Assembly (NCBI RefSeq): GCF_001665235.1
Contig: NZ_LZSC01000005.1
Location: forward strand, 62,001-126,000
Direction of reading: 5' to 3'
DNA length: 64,000 nucleotides
From: Mycobacterium sp. 1100029.7
GTDB lineage: Bacteria; Actinomycetota; Actinomycetes; Mycobacteriales; Mycobacteriaceae
Part shown: positions 29,334 to 38,356 of the stretch, piece by piece
Layout of the letters: every line of letters starts with the position of its first letter
Position numbering within the stretch: the stretch's first letter is position 1
Notes under the pieces: model-generated
The model's database searches: none
Told to the model about the DNA's origin: nothing
Seen by the model: the letters and a program-made list of their open reading frames with translations, nothing else
Program-made: the position numbers and the translations under genes

Positions 29334-30050
29334 GTGGGTAATACGTTGCAGGACAAGACAGTTTTGGTAGTCGGACGCGGCAGCGGAATTGCGCGTGCGG
29401 TCACCATGCTGGCGCACTCAGAAGGTGCACGAGTTGTCGTCGCCGGTCGCGACCGAGCCAGACTCGCCAACGCCTACAGCGATATCGAGGTAACCGCGGA
29501 AGTAGTCGACCTCACCGACGACGCGTCGATTGCCGCTCTGGCCGGTCGGGTCGGCGCTTTGGATCACGTCGTGTCGACCGCCTCAGCGCGTGCCAGGGGG
29601 CGCCTTGCCGACCTCGATCGCCGCGACCTCCAATTGTCGTTCGACACCAAAGTCATCGGTGCGGCAATGTTGGCCAAATACTTTGCACCGCGGATCAAAC
29701 CGGGCGGCTCGGTCGTACTGTTCTCAGGTGTCCATGCCTTCAAACTCAACGTCGGCTACCTCGGCGTGGGTATCACCAATGGGGCGGTGGACTTCCTGGC
29801 CCGCTGGCTGGCCGTCGAACTCGCACCGACGAGGGTCAACGCAATCTCTCCTGGTGTCGTCGACACCGGGGCGTGGGATGCGCTGGGCGAGGATGGCAAA
29901 CAGGATTACTTCGAGCGCATCGCCGCCGCCAATCCGGCGCGGCGGATCGGGACACCGCAAGACGTGGCCGACGCGGTGTTGTTCGCGATGACCAACACCT
30001 TCATGACCGGCATGACCCTAAGAATCGACGGCGGCGAGCCGCTGACTTAG
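29334..30050 (+). CDS. SDR-family protein lacking the catalytic Tyr and Lys
   Basis: The 238-residue protein has the Rossmann motif VVGRGSGIARAV and the usual SDR length and order. Where SDRs have YxxxK before the helix with AV, this protein reads VGITNGAV, so Tyr is Val and Lys is Asn. The conserved Ser region reads VLFSGVHAFK. It may bind NAD(P) without classical oxidoreduction, or use other residues. GTG 29334 follows GAAGGAG. It lies 29 bases before the MOSC fusion gene and behind operator site 5. Confidence 0.82.
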   Translation: MGNTLQDKTVLVVGRGSGIARAVTMLAHSEGARVVVAGRDRARLANAYSDIEVTAEVVDLTDDASIAALAGRVGALDHVVSTASARARGRLADLDRRDLQLSFDTKVIGAAMLAKYFAPRIKPGGSVVLFSGVHAFKLNVGYLGVGITNGAVDFLARWLAVELAPTRVNAISPGVVDTGAWDALGEDGKQDYFERIAAANPARRIGTPQDVADAVLFAMTNTFMTGMTLRIDGGEPLT

Positions 30051-30079
30051 GCTTTATCGCACGGCCAGAGGAGACGACA

Positions 30080-31783
30080 GTGGGCAGGCTTGTTTCGGTG
30101 AATGTGGGCATGCCCAAGAACGTCCAATGGCACGACAAAACCGTCTATACCGGAATTTGGAAGACGCCGGTCGAGGGGCCCGTCATGGCGCGGCGCCTCA
30201 ACCTCGACGGCGACGGCCAAGGTGACCTCGGCGGCCACGGCGGCGAGCAGCGTGCCGTCATGGTGTACCAGACCGAGTCGTATGACTTCTGGAAGGCCTA
30301 CCTGAAACGCGACGACCTACAACCCGGAAACTTCGGTGAGAACTTCACGATCACCGGGCTTTCCGACGAGGAGGTCTGCATCGGCGATCGCTATCGGATC
30401 GGTGACGCGGAATTCGAGGTCACCCAGCCGCGCGTCACCTGCTACCGGGTCGGGCTGCGGCTCGATGAGCCAGACATGCCGAATCTTCTTGTCGCCCAGC
30501 ACCGTCCGGGGTTCTACTTTCGGGTCATCACCGAAGGTCACGTCCAGTCCGGTGACGAGATCGTGCGGACCCGACGCGGCCGTCACGAGCTCAGCGTCGC
30601 GGTCGTCGACGCGCTGCTGTATCTGCCCGACCGCAACACCGAGACGCTTCGCAAGATCGTCGACGTTCCGGCGCTGAGCCCCGGGTGGCAGCAGTCGTTC
30701 AACGACATGCTGCACCCCGAAAGCCGGCCGGCCCCGGTCGTCGCGGTCGAACCGGGATGGGCCGGGTTCCGGCCATTGCGGGTCAGTGCGGTACACCGGG
30801 AGAGTCCCTCGGTGTTGTCGATTCGTTTCGAGGCCGACGACCACGCCACGTTGCCGACGCCACTGCCCGGGCAGTATCTGACCATGCGCCTTCCCGGTGT
30901 CGGTGATCCGGTTCCGCTGCGCAGCTATTCGCTGTCCGGTGACCCCGGCGCAGGGGACTACCGCATCAGCGTCAAGCGCGAAGAGTTCGGCGTGGCCAGT
31001 CGATGGCTGCACGCGAACATCGCGCCCGGGTCCGTCATCCAAGCGGCCGCACCGCGCGGTGACTTCTATCTCGACGGTGAAGACACCACCCCGGTGGTCT
31101 TGCTCTCGGCGGGCATCGGGATCACTCCGGTCCTGGCGATGCTGCACGCCCTGGCCGCAACTCACAGCAGCCGCGACGTCTGGTGGTTGCACACCACCCG
31201 CGACAGCGAAAGCCAAGCATTCGCAAGCGAAGTCACGGCCCTGATCGGCTCGCTACCGCACGCGCGCCAGCGGGTGTTCTACACCCGGCAGCATGGGCGC
31301 CTGGACCAGGCAGCCATCGCGGCACTCGAACTACCGCACGATGCAGCGGCATACCTTTGTGGCCCAACACAATTCATGACGGACATGCGCGATGCGCTCA
31401 CCAGTGTCGGCCTGGACGCGTCGCGCATTCACAGCGAACTGTTCGGTGCGCTACCGGCGATCAACCCCGGCATCGTCGACGGCACTGCGCGCACGCCGCC
31501 GCACCCGCCGGCCGGACCGCCGGGAACCGGACCTTCGATCACGTTCGCCCGCAGCGGACTCACCGCCAACTGGTCCACCGGCTTCGGCAGCATCCTGGAC
31601 TTCGCCGAAGCCTGCGATGTGCCGACACGTTTCTCGTGCCGCAGCGGCGTGTGTCACATGTGTGAGACCGGTGTCGTCGCCGGCACCACCACATACGTGC
31701 AGGCACCCCTGGAGCCGCCCCCGTCCGGAACGGTCCTCATCTGCTCGGCAGCTCCGGCCAGCGATCTGGTGCTCGACCTCTGA
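30080..31783 (+). CDS. MOSC–ferredoxin reductase–[2Fe-2S] ferredoxin fusion protein
   Basis: The 567-residue cytosolic protein has three parts: a MOSC domain (about 1–215, with the molybdenum-cofactor ligand candidate Cys121 in QPRVTCYRVG); a ferredoxin-NADP reductase-like unit (about 230–480, FAD motif LRSYSLSG, NAD motif SAGIGITPVLAM, CGPTQFM); and a C-terminal plant-type ferredoxin with Cys520, 525, 528 and 555 (CRSGVCHMC plus C). It resembles an Mo-enzyme with its own NAD(P)H electron chain, comparable to YiiM/YcbX reductases of N-hydroxylated compounds. GTG 30080 follows AGAGGAG. Substrate is not known. Confidence 0.88.
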   Translation: MGRLVSVNVGMPKNVQWHDKTVYTGIWKTPVEGPVMARRLNLDGDGQGDLGGHGGEQRAVMVYQTESYDFWKAYLKRDDLQPGNFGENFTITGLSDEEVCIGDRYRIGDAEFEVTQPRVTCYRVGLRLDEPDMPNLLVAQHRPGFYFRVITEGHVQSGDEIVRTRRGRHELSVAVVDALLYLPDRNTETLRKIVDVPALSPGWQQSFNDMLHPESRPAPVVAVEPGWAGFRPLRVSAVHRESPSVLSIRFEADDHATLPTPLPGQYLTMRLPGVGDPVPLRSYSLSGDPGAGDYRISVKREEFGVASRWLHANIAPGSVIQAAAPRGDFYLDGEDTTPVVLLSAGIGITPVLAMLHALAATHSSRDVWWLHTTRDSESQAFASEVTALIGSLPHARQRVFYTRQHGRLDQAAIAALELPHDAAAYLCGPTQFMTDMRDALTSVGLDASRIHSELFGALPAINPGIVDGTARTPPHPPAGPPGTGPSITFARSGLTANWSTGFGSILDFAEACDVPTRFSCRSGVCHMCETGVVAGTTTYVQAPLEPPPSGTVLICSAAPASDLVLDL

Positions 31784-31807
31784 TCGTGTCGAATTCCGTT
31801 GGTAATC

Positions 31808-32608
31808 CTAAGCGCCCAGCGCGACCGACGCCTCGCCGGTGTAGCACAGGAAGGTCATCGTCTCCTGCAGGTAGAGCTGCACGTCGTCGGCATCGTGGCT
31901 GGTGTAACCGATCGATACGTCGGTGCCCAGCTGTAGGTCGAAGTCGCCGCCACGCGTGGTCAGCACGAACGCACCGTCGATGGCCGGCGCCCAGATGATG
32001 TCACCGGGAACCAGCCGGTCGATGTGTTCGAGGATCGGGTATCCGTGCTCGGTGGTCTCGCTGACTTTCGTGTAGACGTCGGCGGCCAGCAGCACCGAAT
32101 ACGGGCCGTCGACACCGGCCAGGCGCAGTTCGGAGATTGCCTGCGTGATGACGTCGGGTATCTCGCGCGGGTCGGCGGGCAACGTCAGCGGCTTGTTCGA
32201 ACTGGCGGAGCGGATTCCCTCGATCTGCGCGGCGGGATAGCCCTCGAAGATGGCCCGGTCTTCGACGAATGCCAGCTTCTTCGCGGCTTCCTTGACCGGA
32301 TCCCAATCCGAATCCTGCGCGCCACGTTCCACGTTGTCGATCTCGGTGCGGGACAAGGTGAATGGGACACGCAGTCGGACAAGAGGTTTGGCCGCACGTA
32401 GCTGGGCCTGCACACCGCTGGTCGGCGACTCGACGTCGACCAGCCGGCCGGTGCTGACCGCCGCGGTGACCGGGCCGCCCGGCTCGCTGACGTCGACCAC
32501 CCGCCGCCCGGCGATATGGCGTTTGAATGTCCGCGTCGCCTCCAATTCGATTTCGGCCCAAGCGGCGTCGGTGACCGGAGCGAGTTCGCGGTAGAGGTTG
32601 TTCTTCAT
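31808..32608 (-). CDS. enc: Encapsulin shell protein (Cfp29)
   Basis: The 266-residue HK97-fold protein ([17 protein letters not shown]) assembles a 60-subunit nanocompartment in the cytosol; M. tuberculosis Cfp29 (Rv0798c) has nearly the same length and sequence. Its ATG overlaps the stop of the DyP peroxidase gene (ATGA), so shell and cargo are translated together. The protein is also known as a T-cell antigen in culture filtrates. Confidence 0.95.
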   Translation of the reverse strand: MKNNLYRELAPVTDAAWAEIELEATRTFKRHIAGRRVVDVSEPGGPVTAAVSTGRLVDVESPTSGVQAQLRAAKPLVRLRVPFTLSRTEIDNVERGAQDSDWDPVKEAAKKLAFVEDRAIFEGYPAAQIEGIRSASSNKPLTLPADPREIPDVITQAISELRLAGVDGPYSVLLAADVYTKVSETTEHGYPILEHIDRLVPGDIIWAPAIDGAFVLTTRGGDFDLQLGTDVSIGYTSHDADDVQLYLQETMTFLCYTGEASVALGA

Positions 32609-33630
32609 CTATTGGGTCCTTTCAGACTGCCGATCGAAAGTGAGCCGTGAGCAGATGCGAGGTCGGCGGGGGCCGGCGCCGGTGTTTCGAGCGGCACGGG
32701 CAGTGGCGGTGGATCGTCGAGGAAGTCCACCGTGGGAGAGAAGAACAGACCGCCGGTGACGGCGGTGGAGAAGTCCAGGATGCGGTCGGTGTTCCCCGGC
32801 GGATCGCCGAGAAACATATTGCGCAGCATCTGCTCGGTGACGTCGGGTGTGCGCGAGTAGCCGATGAAGTAGGTGCCGTACTCACCCTTACCGACCTCAC
32901 CGAACGGCATGTTGTGCCGGATGATCTTGAGCTCGGTGCCGTCGTCGTCTTCGATCACGTTCAGCGCGATATGCGAGTTGGCCGGCTTGACGTCGTCGTT
33001 GAGTTCGATGTCTTCCAGCTTGGTCCGGCCGATCACCAGTTCCTGCTCGTCGACCGACAGCGCCTCCCACGCCGACATGTCGTGCACATATTTCTGGATG
33101 TGGACGTAGCACGAACCGGCAAAATCCGGATCCTCGTCACCGACCGCGCTCGCGCTGACAGCGATTGCGCCATCGGGATTTTCGGTGCCGTCGACAAAGC
33201 CCAACAGGTCGCGGTTGTCGAAGAACCGGAAGCCGTGCACCTCGTCGACCACGGTGACCGCACCGGCCATCGCCTTGAGGATGCGGCCGGCCAGTTCGAA
33301 GCAGACGTCCATGGTCTGAGCGCGAATGTGGAACAACAGGTCGCCGGGAGTGGCCGGTGCGTGGTGTCGCGGGCCGGTCAGTTCGGCAAAGGGATGCAAC
33401 CCGGCCGGTCGCGGCCCGTCGAACAGCCGGTCCCAGGCATCCGAGCCGATCGAGGCGATCACCGACAGCTGCTTGCTCGGGTCGCGAAAGCCGATGGCGC
33501 GCACCAGCCCAGGTAAGTCCGGCAGTGCGTCGTGCACCGTCGCCTCGCCACCCTCGTCGATCGTGAGCACCAGAAAGATTGCGGCAGGCGTCAGCGGCGC
33601 GAGGATGGGCTGTGGCTGAATCGCAGGCAC
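32605..33630 (-). CDS. dyp: Dye-decolorizing peroxidase, encapsulin cargo
   Basis: The 341-residue haem peroxidase has the GFVDGTEN motif with the distal Asp, and a proximal His candidate in NSHIALNV. The C-terminal tail [12 protein letters not shown] is the targeting peptide that docks inside the encapsulin shell. GTG 33630 ([17 protein letters not shown]) matches the mycobacterial start; upstream in-frame ATG codons belong to a poorly conserved stretch antisense to pepC's start. It is divergent from pepC with 40 bases between. Confidence 0.94.
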   Translation of the reverse strand: MPAIQPQPILAPLTPAAIFLVLTIDEGGEATVHDALPDLPGLVRAIGFRDPSKQLSVIASIGSDAWDRLFDGPRPAGLHPFAELTGPRHHAPATPGDLLFHIRAQTMDVCFELAGRILKAMAGAVTVVDEVHGFRFFDNRDLLGFVDGTENPDGAIAVSASAVGDEDPDFAGSCYVHIQKYVHDMSAWEALSVDEQELVIGRTKLEDIELNDDVKPANSHIALNVIEDDDGTELKIIRHNMPFGEVGKGEYGTYFIGYSRTPDVTEQMLRNMFLGDPPGNTDRILDFSTAVTGGLFFSPTVDFLDDPPPLPVPLETPAPAPADLASAHGSLSIGSLKGPNR

Positions 33631-33670
33631 ATGGGCGACCCTATCGTTAACCGCGTATTCGCGGGCAGCC

Positions 33671-34951
33671 ATGATGTTCAACATGCCGGCCAGCGCCGCA
33701 GGCCTCTGCGAATTCATCGATGCATCCCCGTCGCCGTTCCATGCTTGTGCGACGGTTGCCGGCCGACTGCGCGCCGCCGGCTACACCGAACTCCGCGAAG
33801 CCGACCCGTGGCCCGGGCAACCTGGGCGCTACTTCATCGTGCGGGCCGGTTCGCTGGTCGCGTGGAACACCACCGGTCCCGACGGCCCGTTCCGGATCGT
33901 GGGCGCGCACACCGACAGCCCTAATCTGCGGGTCAAGCAGCATCCGGATCGCGCGGTCGCCGGCTGGCAGGTGGTCGCGCTGGAGCCGTACGGCGGGGCC
34001 TGGCTCAACTCCTGGCTGGATCGCGATCTGGGCATCAGCGGCCGGTTGTCGGTGCGCTCGAATGATCAAGGCTCGGGGCTGGATCATCGGCTGGTCCGTA
34101 TCGACGAGCCGATCCTGCGGGTGCCGCAGCTGGCCATCCATCTGGCCGAGGACCGCAAATCGCTGACCCTGGACCCGCAGCGACACGTCAATGCCGTCTG
34201 GGGTGTGGGCGCTGAACCGCGTGCGTTCGTCGATTTCGTCGCCGACAAGGCTGGAGTGGCGACGGCCGACGTGCTGTCCGCCGACCTGATGACCCACGAC
34301 CTGACCCCGGCCACGGTCGTCGGCGCGGATGCCGGCCTGCTCAGCGCGCCCCGATTGGACAACCAGGCCAGCTGTTACGCGGGCCTGGAGGCGTTGCTGG
34401 ATGCCGAGCCGGGCGAATTCGTCCCGGTGTTGGTGCTGTTCGACCACGAAGAGGTCGGATCGTCGTCGGATCACGGCGCGCAGTCCAACCTGCTGAGCAC
34501 CATTCTGGAACGCATCGTGCTGACGGGCGGCGGTAACCGCGAAGACTTCCTGCGGCGGCTGCCGGTATCGCTGCTGGCCTCGGCCGACATGGCGCATGCC
34601 ACCCACCCGAACTACCCGGAGCGCCACGAGCCCGGCCACCTGATCGCCATCAACGGCGGGCCGGTGCTCAAGGTGCACCCGAATCTGCGTTATGCCACCG
34701 ACGGACGCACGGCGGCGGAGTTCGCGCTGGCATGTGAGCAGGCGGGGGTGGCGCTGCAGCGCTACGAACATCGCGCCGACCTGCCGTGCGGCTCCACGAT
34801 CGGCCCGCTGGCCGCGGCGCGGACCGGCATCCCCACCGTCGACGTGGGCGCCGCGCAGCTGGCGATGCACTCGGCCCGCGAACTGATGGGCGCCCACGAC
34901 GTCGCCGCCTACTCCGCGGCGATGCGGGCGTTCTTTTCGCCTGCGGCATAG
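33671..34951 (+). CDS. pepC: M18-family aminopeptidase
   Basis: The 426-residue dinuclear-metal aminopeptidase has [17 protein letters not shown] at its N-terminus, first metal ligand region [29 protein letters not shown] with the catalytic Glu, and the C-terminal [12 protein letters not shown]18 peptidases remove N-terminal, often acidic, residues. ATG 33671 and in-frame ATGs at 33674 and 33683 are all possible. Matches Rv0800 by position. Confidence 0.93.
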   Translation: MMFNMPASAAGLCEFIDASPSPFHACATVAGRLRAAGYTELREADPWPGQPGRYFIVRAGSLVAWNTTGPDGPFRIVGAHTDSPNLRVKQHPDRAVAGWQVVALEPYGGAWLNSWLDRDLGISGRLSVRSNDQGSGLDHRLVRIDEPILRVPQLAIHLAEDRKSLTLDPQRHVNAVWGVGAEPRAFVDFVADKAGVATADVLSADLMTHDLTPATVVGADAGLLSAPRLDNQASCYAGLEALLDAEPGEFVPVLVLFDHEEVGSSSDHGAQSNLLSTILERIVLTGGGNREDFLRRLPVSLLASADMAHATHPNYPERHEPGHLIAINGGPVLKVHPNLRYATDGRTAAEFALACEQAGVALQRYEHRADLPCGSTIGPLAAARTGIPTVDVGAAQLAMHSARELMGAHDVAAYSAAMRAFFSPAA

Positions 34952-34962
34952 GGTTTGGCGAT

Positions 34963-35310
34963 ATGGCGCTCAACGTGGAGATGGTCACCATCGACTGCAG
35001 CGATCCCGCGACGCTGGCGGGGTGGTGGGCCCAGCAGTTCGGTGGCGCGACCCATGAGCTGGCCGCCGGCGAATTCACGGTGGTGACGCTGCCGGAGGGG
35101 CTTCAGCTCGGATTTCAGAAAGTGCCGGATCCCACCCCCGGGAAGAACCGCGTACACCTGGATTTCGGGACGACGGACGTGGAAGAAGAGGTGTCGCGGC
35201 TGACGGCGGCCGGGGCCGTCGAGATGGGTCGGCACAACTTCGGCGACGCTTTCGGTTGGGTTGTTCTGGCCGATCCCGAAGGCAATGTGTTCTGCGTGAC
35301 GCCTCAGTGA
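34963..35310 (+). CDS. Glyoxalase-like VOC protein, Rv0801-like
   Basis: The 115-residue protein (MALNVEMVTIDCSDPATLAGWW) belongs to the glyoxalase-6-like VOC group common in actinobacteria; HLDFGTTDVEEEVSRL and VLADPEGNVFCV are typical. It starts 11 bases after pepC, so it is likely co-transcribed. ATG 34963 fits the known 115-residue size of Rv0801. Overlaps the convergent TetR gene by seven bases. Function unknown. Confidence 0.85.
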   Translation: MALNVEMVTIDCSDPATLAGWWAQQFGGATHELAAGEFTVVTLPEGLQLGFQKVPDPTPGKNRVHLDFGTTDVEEEVSRLTAAGAVEMGRHNFGDAFGWVVLADPEGNVFCVTPQ

Positions 35311-35915
35311 CCCGCGACGCCGTCGAGCAGCGCGCCGACGAGCCCGTCGAACCGGTGGCTCACCTGTGTGAGCGCGTGGAAGAGCATCGTCCCGACTAGC
35401 GCGGTGGCGACGGCGTCGATGTCCGCATCGGCGCGCAGCTCCCCAGCCTCGACGGCAGTGCGCAGCCGAGTCGTCAACCCCGCGAGTTGCGGGGCGCTCA
35501 ATTGCCGATAAAGGTCCTCGCCGTCGCCCGGGCGCGCGGCGGCCGCGGCCACGAGAGCCCGAACCAAGGCGGCGTTCGACGGCTCTGCCAAGAACTCGCT
35601 GTGCTCGTCGAGCCAGGTCAGGAGGTCGGCTCGCAGGTCGCCGGTCTCGGCAACCGGAAACGACCCCGACCCGCCGTAGGTCGCCAGCACCGCCTCGGCG
35701 ACCAGCGGCGCCTTCGACGGCCAGCGCCGGTAGAGGGTTTTCTTGCCCACCCGGGCCCAGGCCGCGACGCTCTCCATCGACAGCTCGGCGTAACCGCCCG
35801 CCGCGAGCAGATCGCGAGTGGCCGCCAGGATCGCCTGATCTAGTCGCGCATCACGCGGGCGGCCGAGCCGTTCGCTGGGCACTGGCGGCCGCGGGCTGGG
35901 CGGGGTTACCTTCAT
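35304..35915 (-). CDS. TetR-family regulator
   Basis: The 203-residue repressor has the N-terminal LGRPRDARLDQAILAATRDLL and HTH SMESVAAWARVGKKTLYRRW. The ligand domain is Ala-rich with a region like TetR_C_16/33. It is divergent from a kinase-like gene; a perfect seven-base inverted repeat lies between them, suggesting control of both. Confidence 0.88.
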   Translation of the reverse strand: MKVTPPSPRPPVPSERLGRPRDARLDQAILAATRDLLAAGGYAELSMESVAAWARVGKKTLYRRWPSKAPLVAEAVLATYGGSGSFPVAETGDLRADLLTWLDEHSEFLAEPSNAALVRALVAAAAARPGDGEDLYRQLSAPQLAGLTTRLRTAVEAGELRADADIDAVATALVGTMLFHALTQVSHRFDGLVGALLDGVAGH

Positions 35916-35929
35916 CGTGCACAGTTTAG

Positions 35930-35949
35930 GAAACGATCCGTGTCGTTTC
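35930..35949. promoter_or_regulatory. TetR operator candidate
   Basis: GAAACGA-N6-TCGTTTC is a perfect inverted repeat in the 51-base gap between the TetR gene and the divergent phosphotransferase gene. Size and placement fit a TetR dimer site. Confidence 0.6.
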
Positions 35950-35966
35950 TACGAAAGGACTCGCCG

Positions 35967-37037
35967 GTGAGTGCCACCTCGTTGTCGGTGCCCAAGAACT
36001 GGGACGAGATCACGCCCGCCTGGATGTCGGCGGCGCTGGCCGCGGACTTTCCCGGAGCCGAGGTCGACACCGTCCGCGTCCAGCTCCGCGACGACGGGAC
36101 CAACCGGCGGGCCCGCTTGGGTGTCGGCTATTCCGCCGGCGGCGGACCCGCGACCGTGTTCGTCAAGGCCGCCGACCCCGCACACAAGGCGCTGATCCGG
36201 CTGACCAGCGGCATGTTCCACGAGCCGCGACTGTTCACCTGCGGGGTGGAGCTGCCACTCGAGCACCCCGCCGTCTACGCCGCGCTGATCGACGAGGCGG
36301 ACTACGACTTCGTCCTGGTGATGGAGGATCTGCGGGCCCGAGGCGGCGATCCCCGCGACGGCACCCGACCGCTGACCGTCGAGCAGGCCGCCACAGGCGT
36401 GCGCGGTCTGGGCCGAATGCACGGGAAGTACTGGGGTGAGCGCCTGCGGCGTGAGCCGGCGCTGGAGTGGCTGGAACCCTTCGTGACGTGGAAAGGCATG
36501 CAGGCGGCACCGTTGCCCGTCGCACTCGAGCGCCTCGGGGAGGACGCTCCGGCACAGGTCACGTCGTTGAGCATCGACGAGCTGATCGACTCCATCTGGA
36601 AGCCGTACATCCGAACGCTGACCACCTCGCCGCAGACCCTGCTGCACGGCGACCCACACATCGGCAACACCTACGTGCTGCCCGACGACGAGGTTGGCTT
36701 CCTGGACTGGCAGGTGGCCCGGCGCGGCAACTGGTCGCTGGATTTGGGCTACTTCCTGCAGGGCGCCCTGACGGTCGAGGATCGCCGGCGCAGCGAGCGC
36801 GCGCTCCTCGAGGAGTATCGCGACGCGCTCGCCTTGCCGGCGGACGAAATGCCCAGTGCCGACGAGATCTGGTTGCGCTACCGGGCGTCAGTCGCACATG
36901 GTCTGACGCTGTGGTTGGTCACCGCCAGCGCCGGCGAGTGGCAACGCACCGACGTCTCAGTTGCGCTGGCGCAACGGTATTCGTTTGCCTACGCCGACCT
37001 CGAAGCGGCCGCGGCGCTGGCCGAGATCACGCAGTGA
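35967..37037 (+). CDS. Aminoglycoside phosphotransferase/EcKinase-like kinase
   Basis: The protein is 356 residues from GTG 35967 (after GAAAGGA). It has the Brenner catalytic motif LLHGDPHIGNTYVL and the metal-binding DWQ in VGFLDWQVARRG, typical of the APH/choline-kinase/ecdysteroid-kinase superfamily. It should phosphorylate a small hydroxylated compound, often a sterol- or CoA-linked metabolite in mycobacteria; antibiotic resistance is not implied. The first codons after an upstream in-frame ATG (35940) overlap the inverted repeat, supporting the later start. Confidence 0.85.
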   Translation: MSATSLSVPKNWDEITPAWMSAALAADFPGAEVDTVRVQLRDDGTNRRARLGVGYSAGGGPATVFVKAADPAHKALIRLTSGMFHEPRLFTCGVELPLEHPAVYAALIDEADYDFVLVMEDLRARGGDPRDGTRPLTVEQAATGVRGLGRMHGKYWGERLRREPALEWLEPFVTWKGMQAAPLPVALERLGEDAPAQVTSLSIDELIDSIWKPYIRTLTTSPQTLLHGDPHIGNTYVLPDDEVGFLDWQVARRGNWSLDLGYFLQGALTVEDRRRSERALLEEYRDALALPADEMPSADEIWLRYRASVAHGLTLWLVTASAGEWQRTDVSVALAQRYSFAYADLEAAAALAEITQ

Positions 37038-37431
37038 GCTGATCGAGGAAGAGCGGGTCGTAGCGGATGACGTTCTCCACGACCAGCCCATCGCGGGTAC
37101 GGACCCGGTCCAGGCCGCGGATCTGGAACGGGCCGGCCGGCCCGGTGCCGCGACCGGTGTAGTGCAAGAAGACCAGCTGTTCGCCCTCGGTGGCTCCGGC
37201 GACGGTGGCACTGTCGACGACCTCGAGCTGCAAATCCGGTGCAGCGTCCAGTATTTCGGCGATCTTCGCCGTGTATGCCACGATCCCGCGGACCGGCTCG
37301 GGGTCACCCGGCCAGTACCCCACGATGTCGTCGGCCAAAACGTCCAACCCGTGCGACAAGTCGGGAGCGGCCCAGAACGCGGCGAACAGCTCGGCGCTGA
37401 ACGCCGTTGTGGCGGATGCGATATCAGTCAT
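37027..37431 (-). CDS. SnoaL/NTF2-like protein
   Basis: The 134-residue protein starts at ATG 37431 after GGAGGAAT. It has the cone-shaped SnoaL pattern: a leading helix, DIVGYWPGDPEPVRGIVAY, and late strands VRTRDGLVVENVIRYDPLFL. Family members include polyketide cyclases, epoxide hydrolases and binding proteins. The 3' end overlaps the convergent kinase gene by 11 bases. Function unknown. Confidence 0.8.
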   Translation of the reverse strand: MTDIASATTAFSAELFAAFWAAPDLSHGLDVLADDIVGYWPGDPEPVRGIVAYTAKIAEILDAAPDLQLEVVDSATVAGATEGEQLVFLHYTGRGTGPAGPFQIRGLDRVRTRDGLVVENVIRYDPLFLDQLTA

Positions 37432-37556
37432 GATTCCTCCAAGGACGGACGCTTCGGATAAGCGCGTTCGTCGACAAGCGTGTGCCGGCCGGCGCGGCAG
37501 CACAATTACCTCCGAGGTCATCGCGATAGCTACGTGGTGATGGCTACGGTGAGGGC

Positions 37557-38345
37557 GTGAGCCACGCGGAGGTCGGTGTGCTGTTGCGCGAATGGCGAAC
37601 CCGTCGCAGGGTCAGCCAGCTCGACTTGTCGTCGAGTGTGGGTGTGTCGGCGCGACATCTGAGCTTCATCGAGACCGGGCGCTCGCGCCCCAGCCCCGAG
37701 ATGGTGCTCACGCTGGCCGAGGGTCTCGACATTCCGCTGCGCGAGCGCAATGCGCTGCTACTGGCCGCCGGGTTCGCCCCGCGCTACCAGTCGCGCCCCC
37801 TCGACGACGCGGCACTGTCCCCGGCACGCGAGGCGGTGCAGCGCCTCCTTGATGCACACGATCCGTATCCGGGAGTGGTCATCGATCGATGCTGGAACAT
37901 CGTGGGCGCCAACACTGCTGCGTCCGCGCTGACCGCGGACCTGCCCGAGGAACTGCTCGGCCCGCCGGCCAACGTCTACCGGTTGTCGCTGCATCCCGAC
38001 GGTCTGGCCGCGCGGACGCTGAATTTCGGCGAGTGGGCGGGCTATCTGCTGCACCAACTACAGCGCACGGTCGCGCTCACCGGTGACCCGGTGCTGCAGG
38101 CTCTCCACGACGAAGTACGCGGCTACCCCGGCGTCGCGTCAGCGGTGAAGCCGTGGGACATGTCGGCCGACGGCTCGTCGCTACTGGTTCCGTTCGTGCT
38201 GGACGCCGGCGGTGGTCGACGACTGTCGATGTTCACCACCCTGACGACTTTCGGGACTCCGCTCGACGTGACGCTCGCCGAATTGGCCGTCGAATTGTTC
38301 TATCCGGCCGACGCGGAAAGCGCCCGCCTGCTGCGCGCGCAGTAG
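37557..38345 (+). CDS. XRE-family regulator with MmyB-like sensor domain
   Basis: The 262-residue protein starts at GTG 37557 and has an N-terminal XRE helix-turn-helix (REWRTRRRVSQLDLSSSVGVSARHLSF region) and a C-terminal MmyB-like domain (about 100–260; VVIDRCWNIVGAN, FGEWAGYLLHQL) thought to bind a small, often lipid-like, ligand. It is divergent from the SnoaL gene across 125 bases and may regulate it. It lies 11 bases before purL. Confidence 0.85.
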   Translation: MSHAEVGVLLREWRTRRRVSQLDLSSSVGVSARHLSFIETGRSRPSPEMVLTLAEGLDIPLRERNALLLAAGFAPRYQSRPLDDAALSPAREAVQRLLDAHDPYPGVVIDRCWNIVGANTAASALTADLPEELLGPPANVYRLSLHPDGLAARTLNFGEWAGYLLHQLQRTVALTGDPVLQALHDEVRGYPGVASAVKPWDMSADGSSLLVPFVLDAGGGRRLSMFTTLTTFGTPLDVTLAELAVELFYPADAESARLLRAQ

Positions 38346-38356
38346 CTCTTTAGACT

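Noticed and set aside
33647..34897. A 416-codon frame antisense to pepC
   Set aside because: Shadow of a clear M18 peptidase gene.
35967..37037. Kinase as an aminoglycoside-resistance gene
   Set aside because: Only the general catalytic motifs are visible; in mycobacteria this group more often acts on metabolites or sterol-like compounds.
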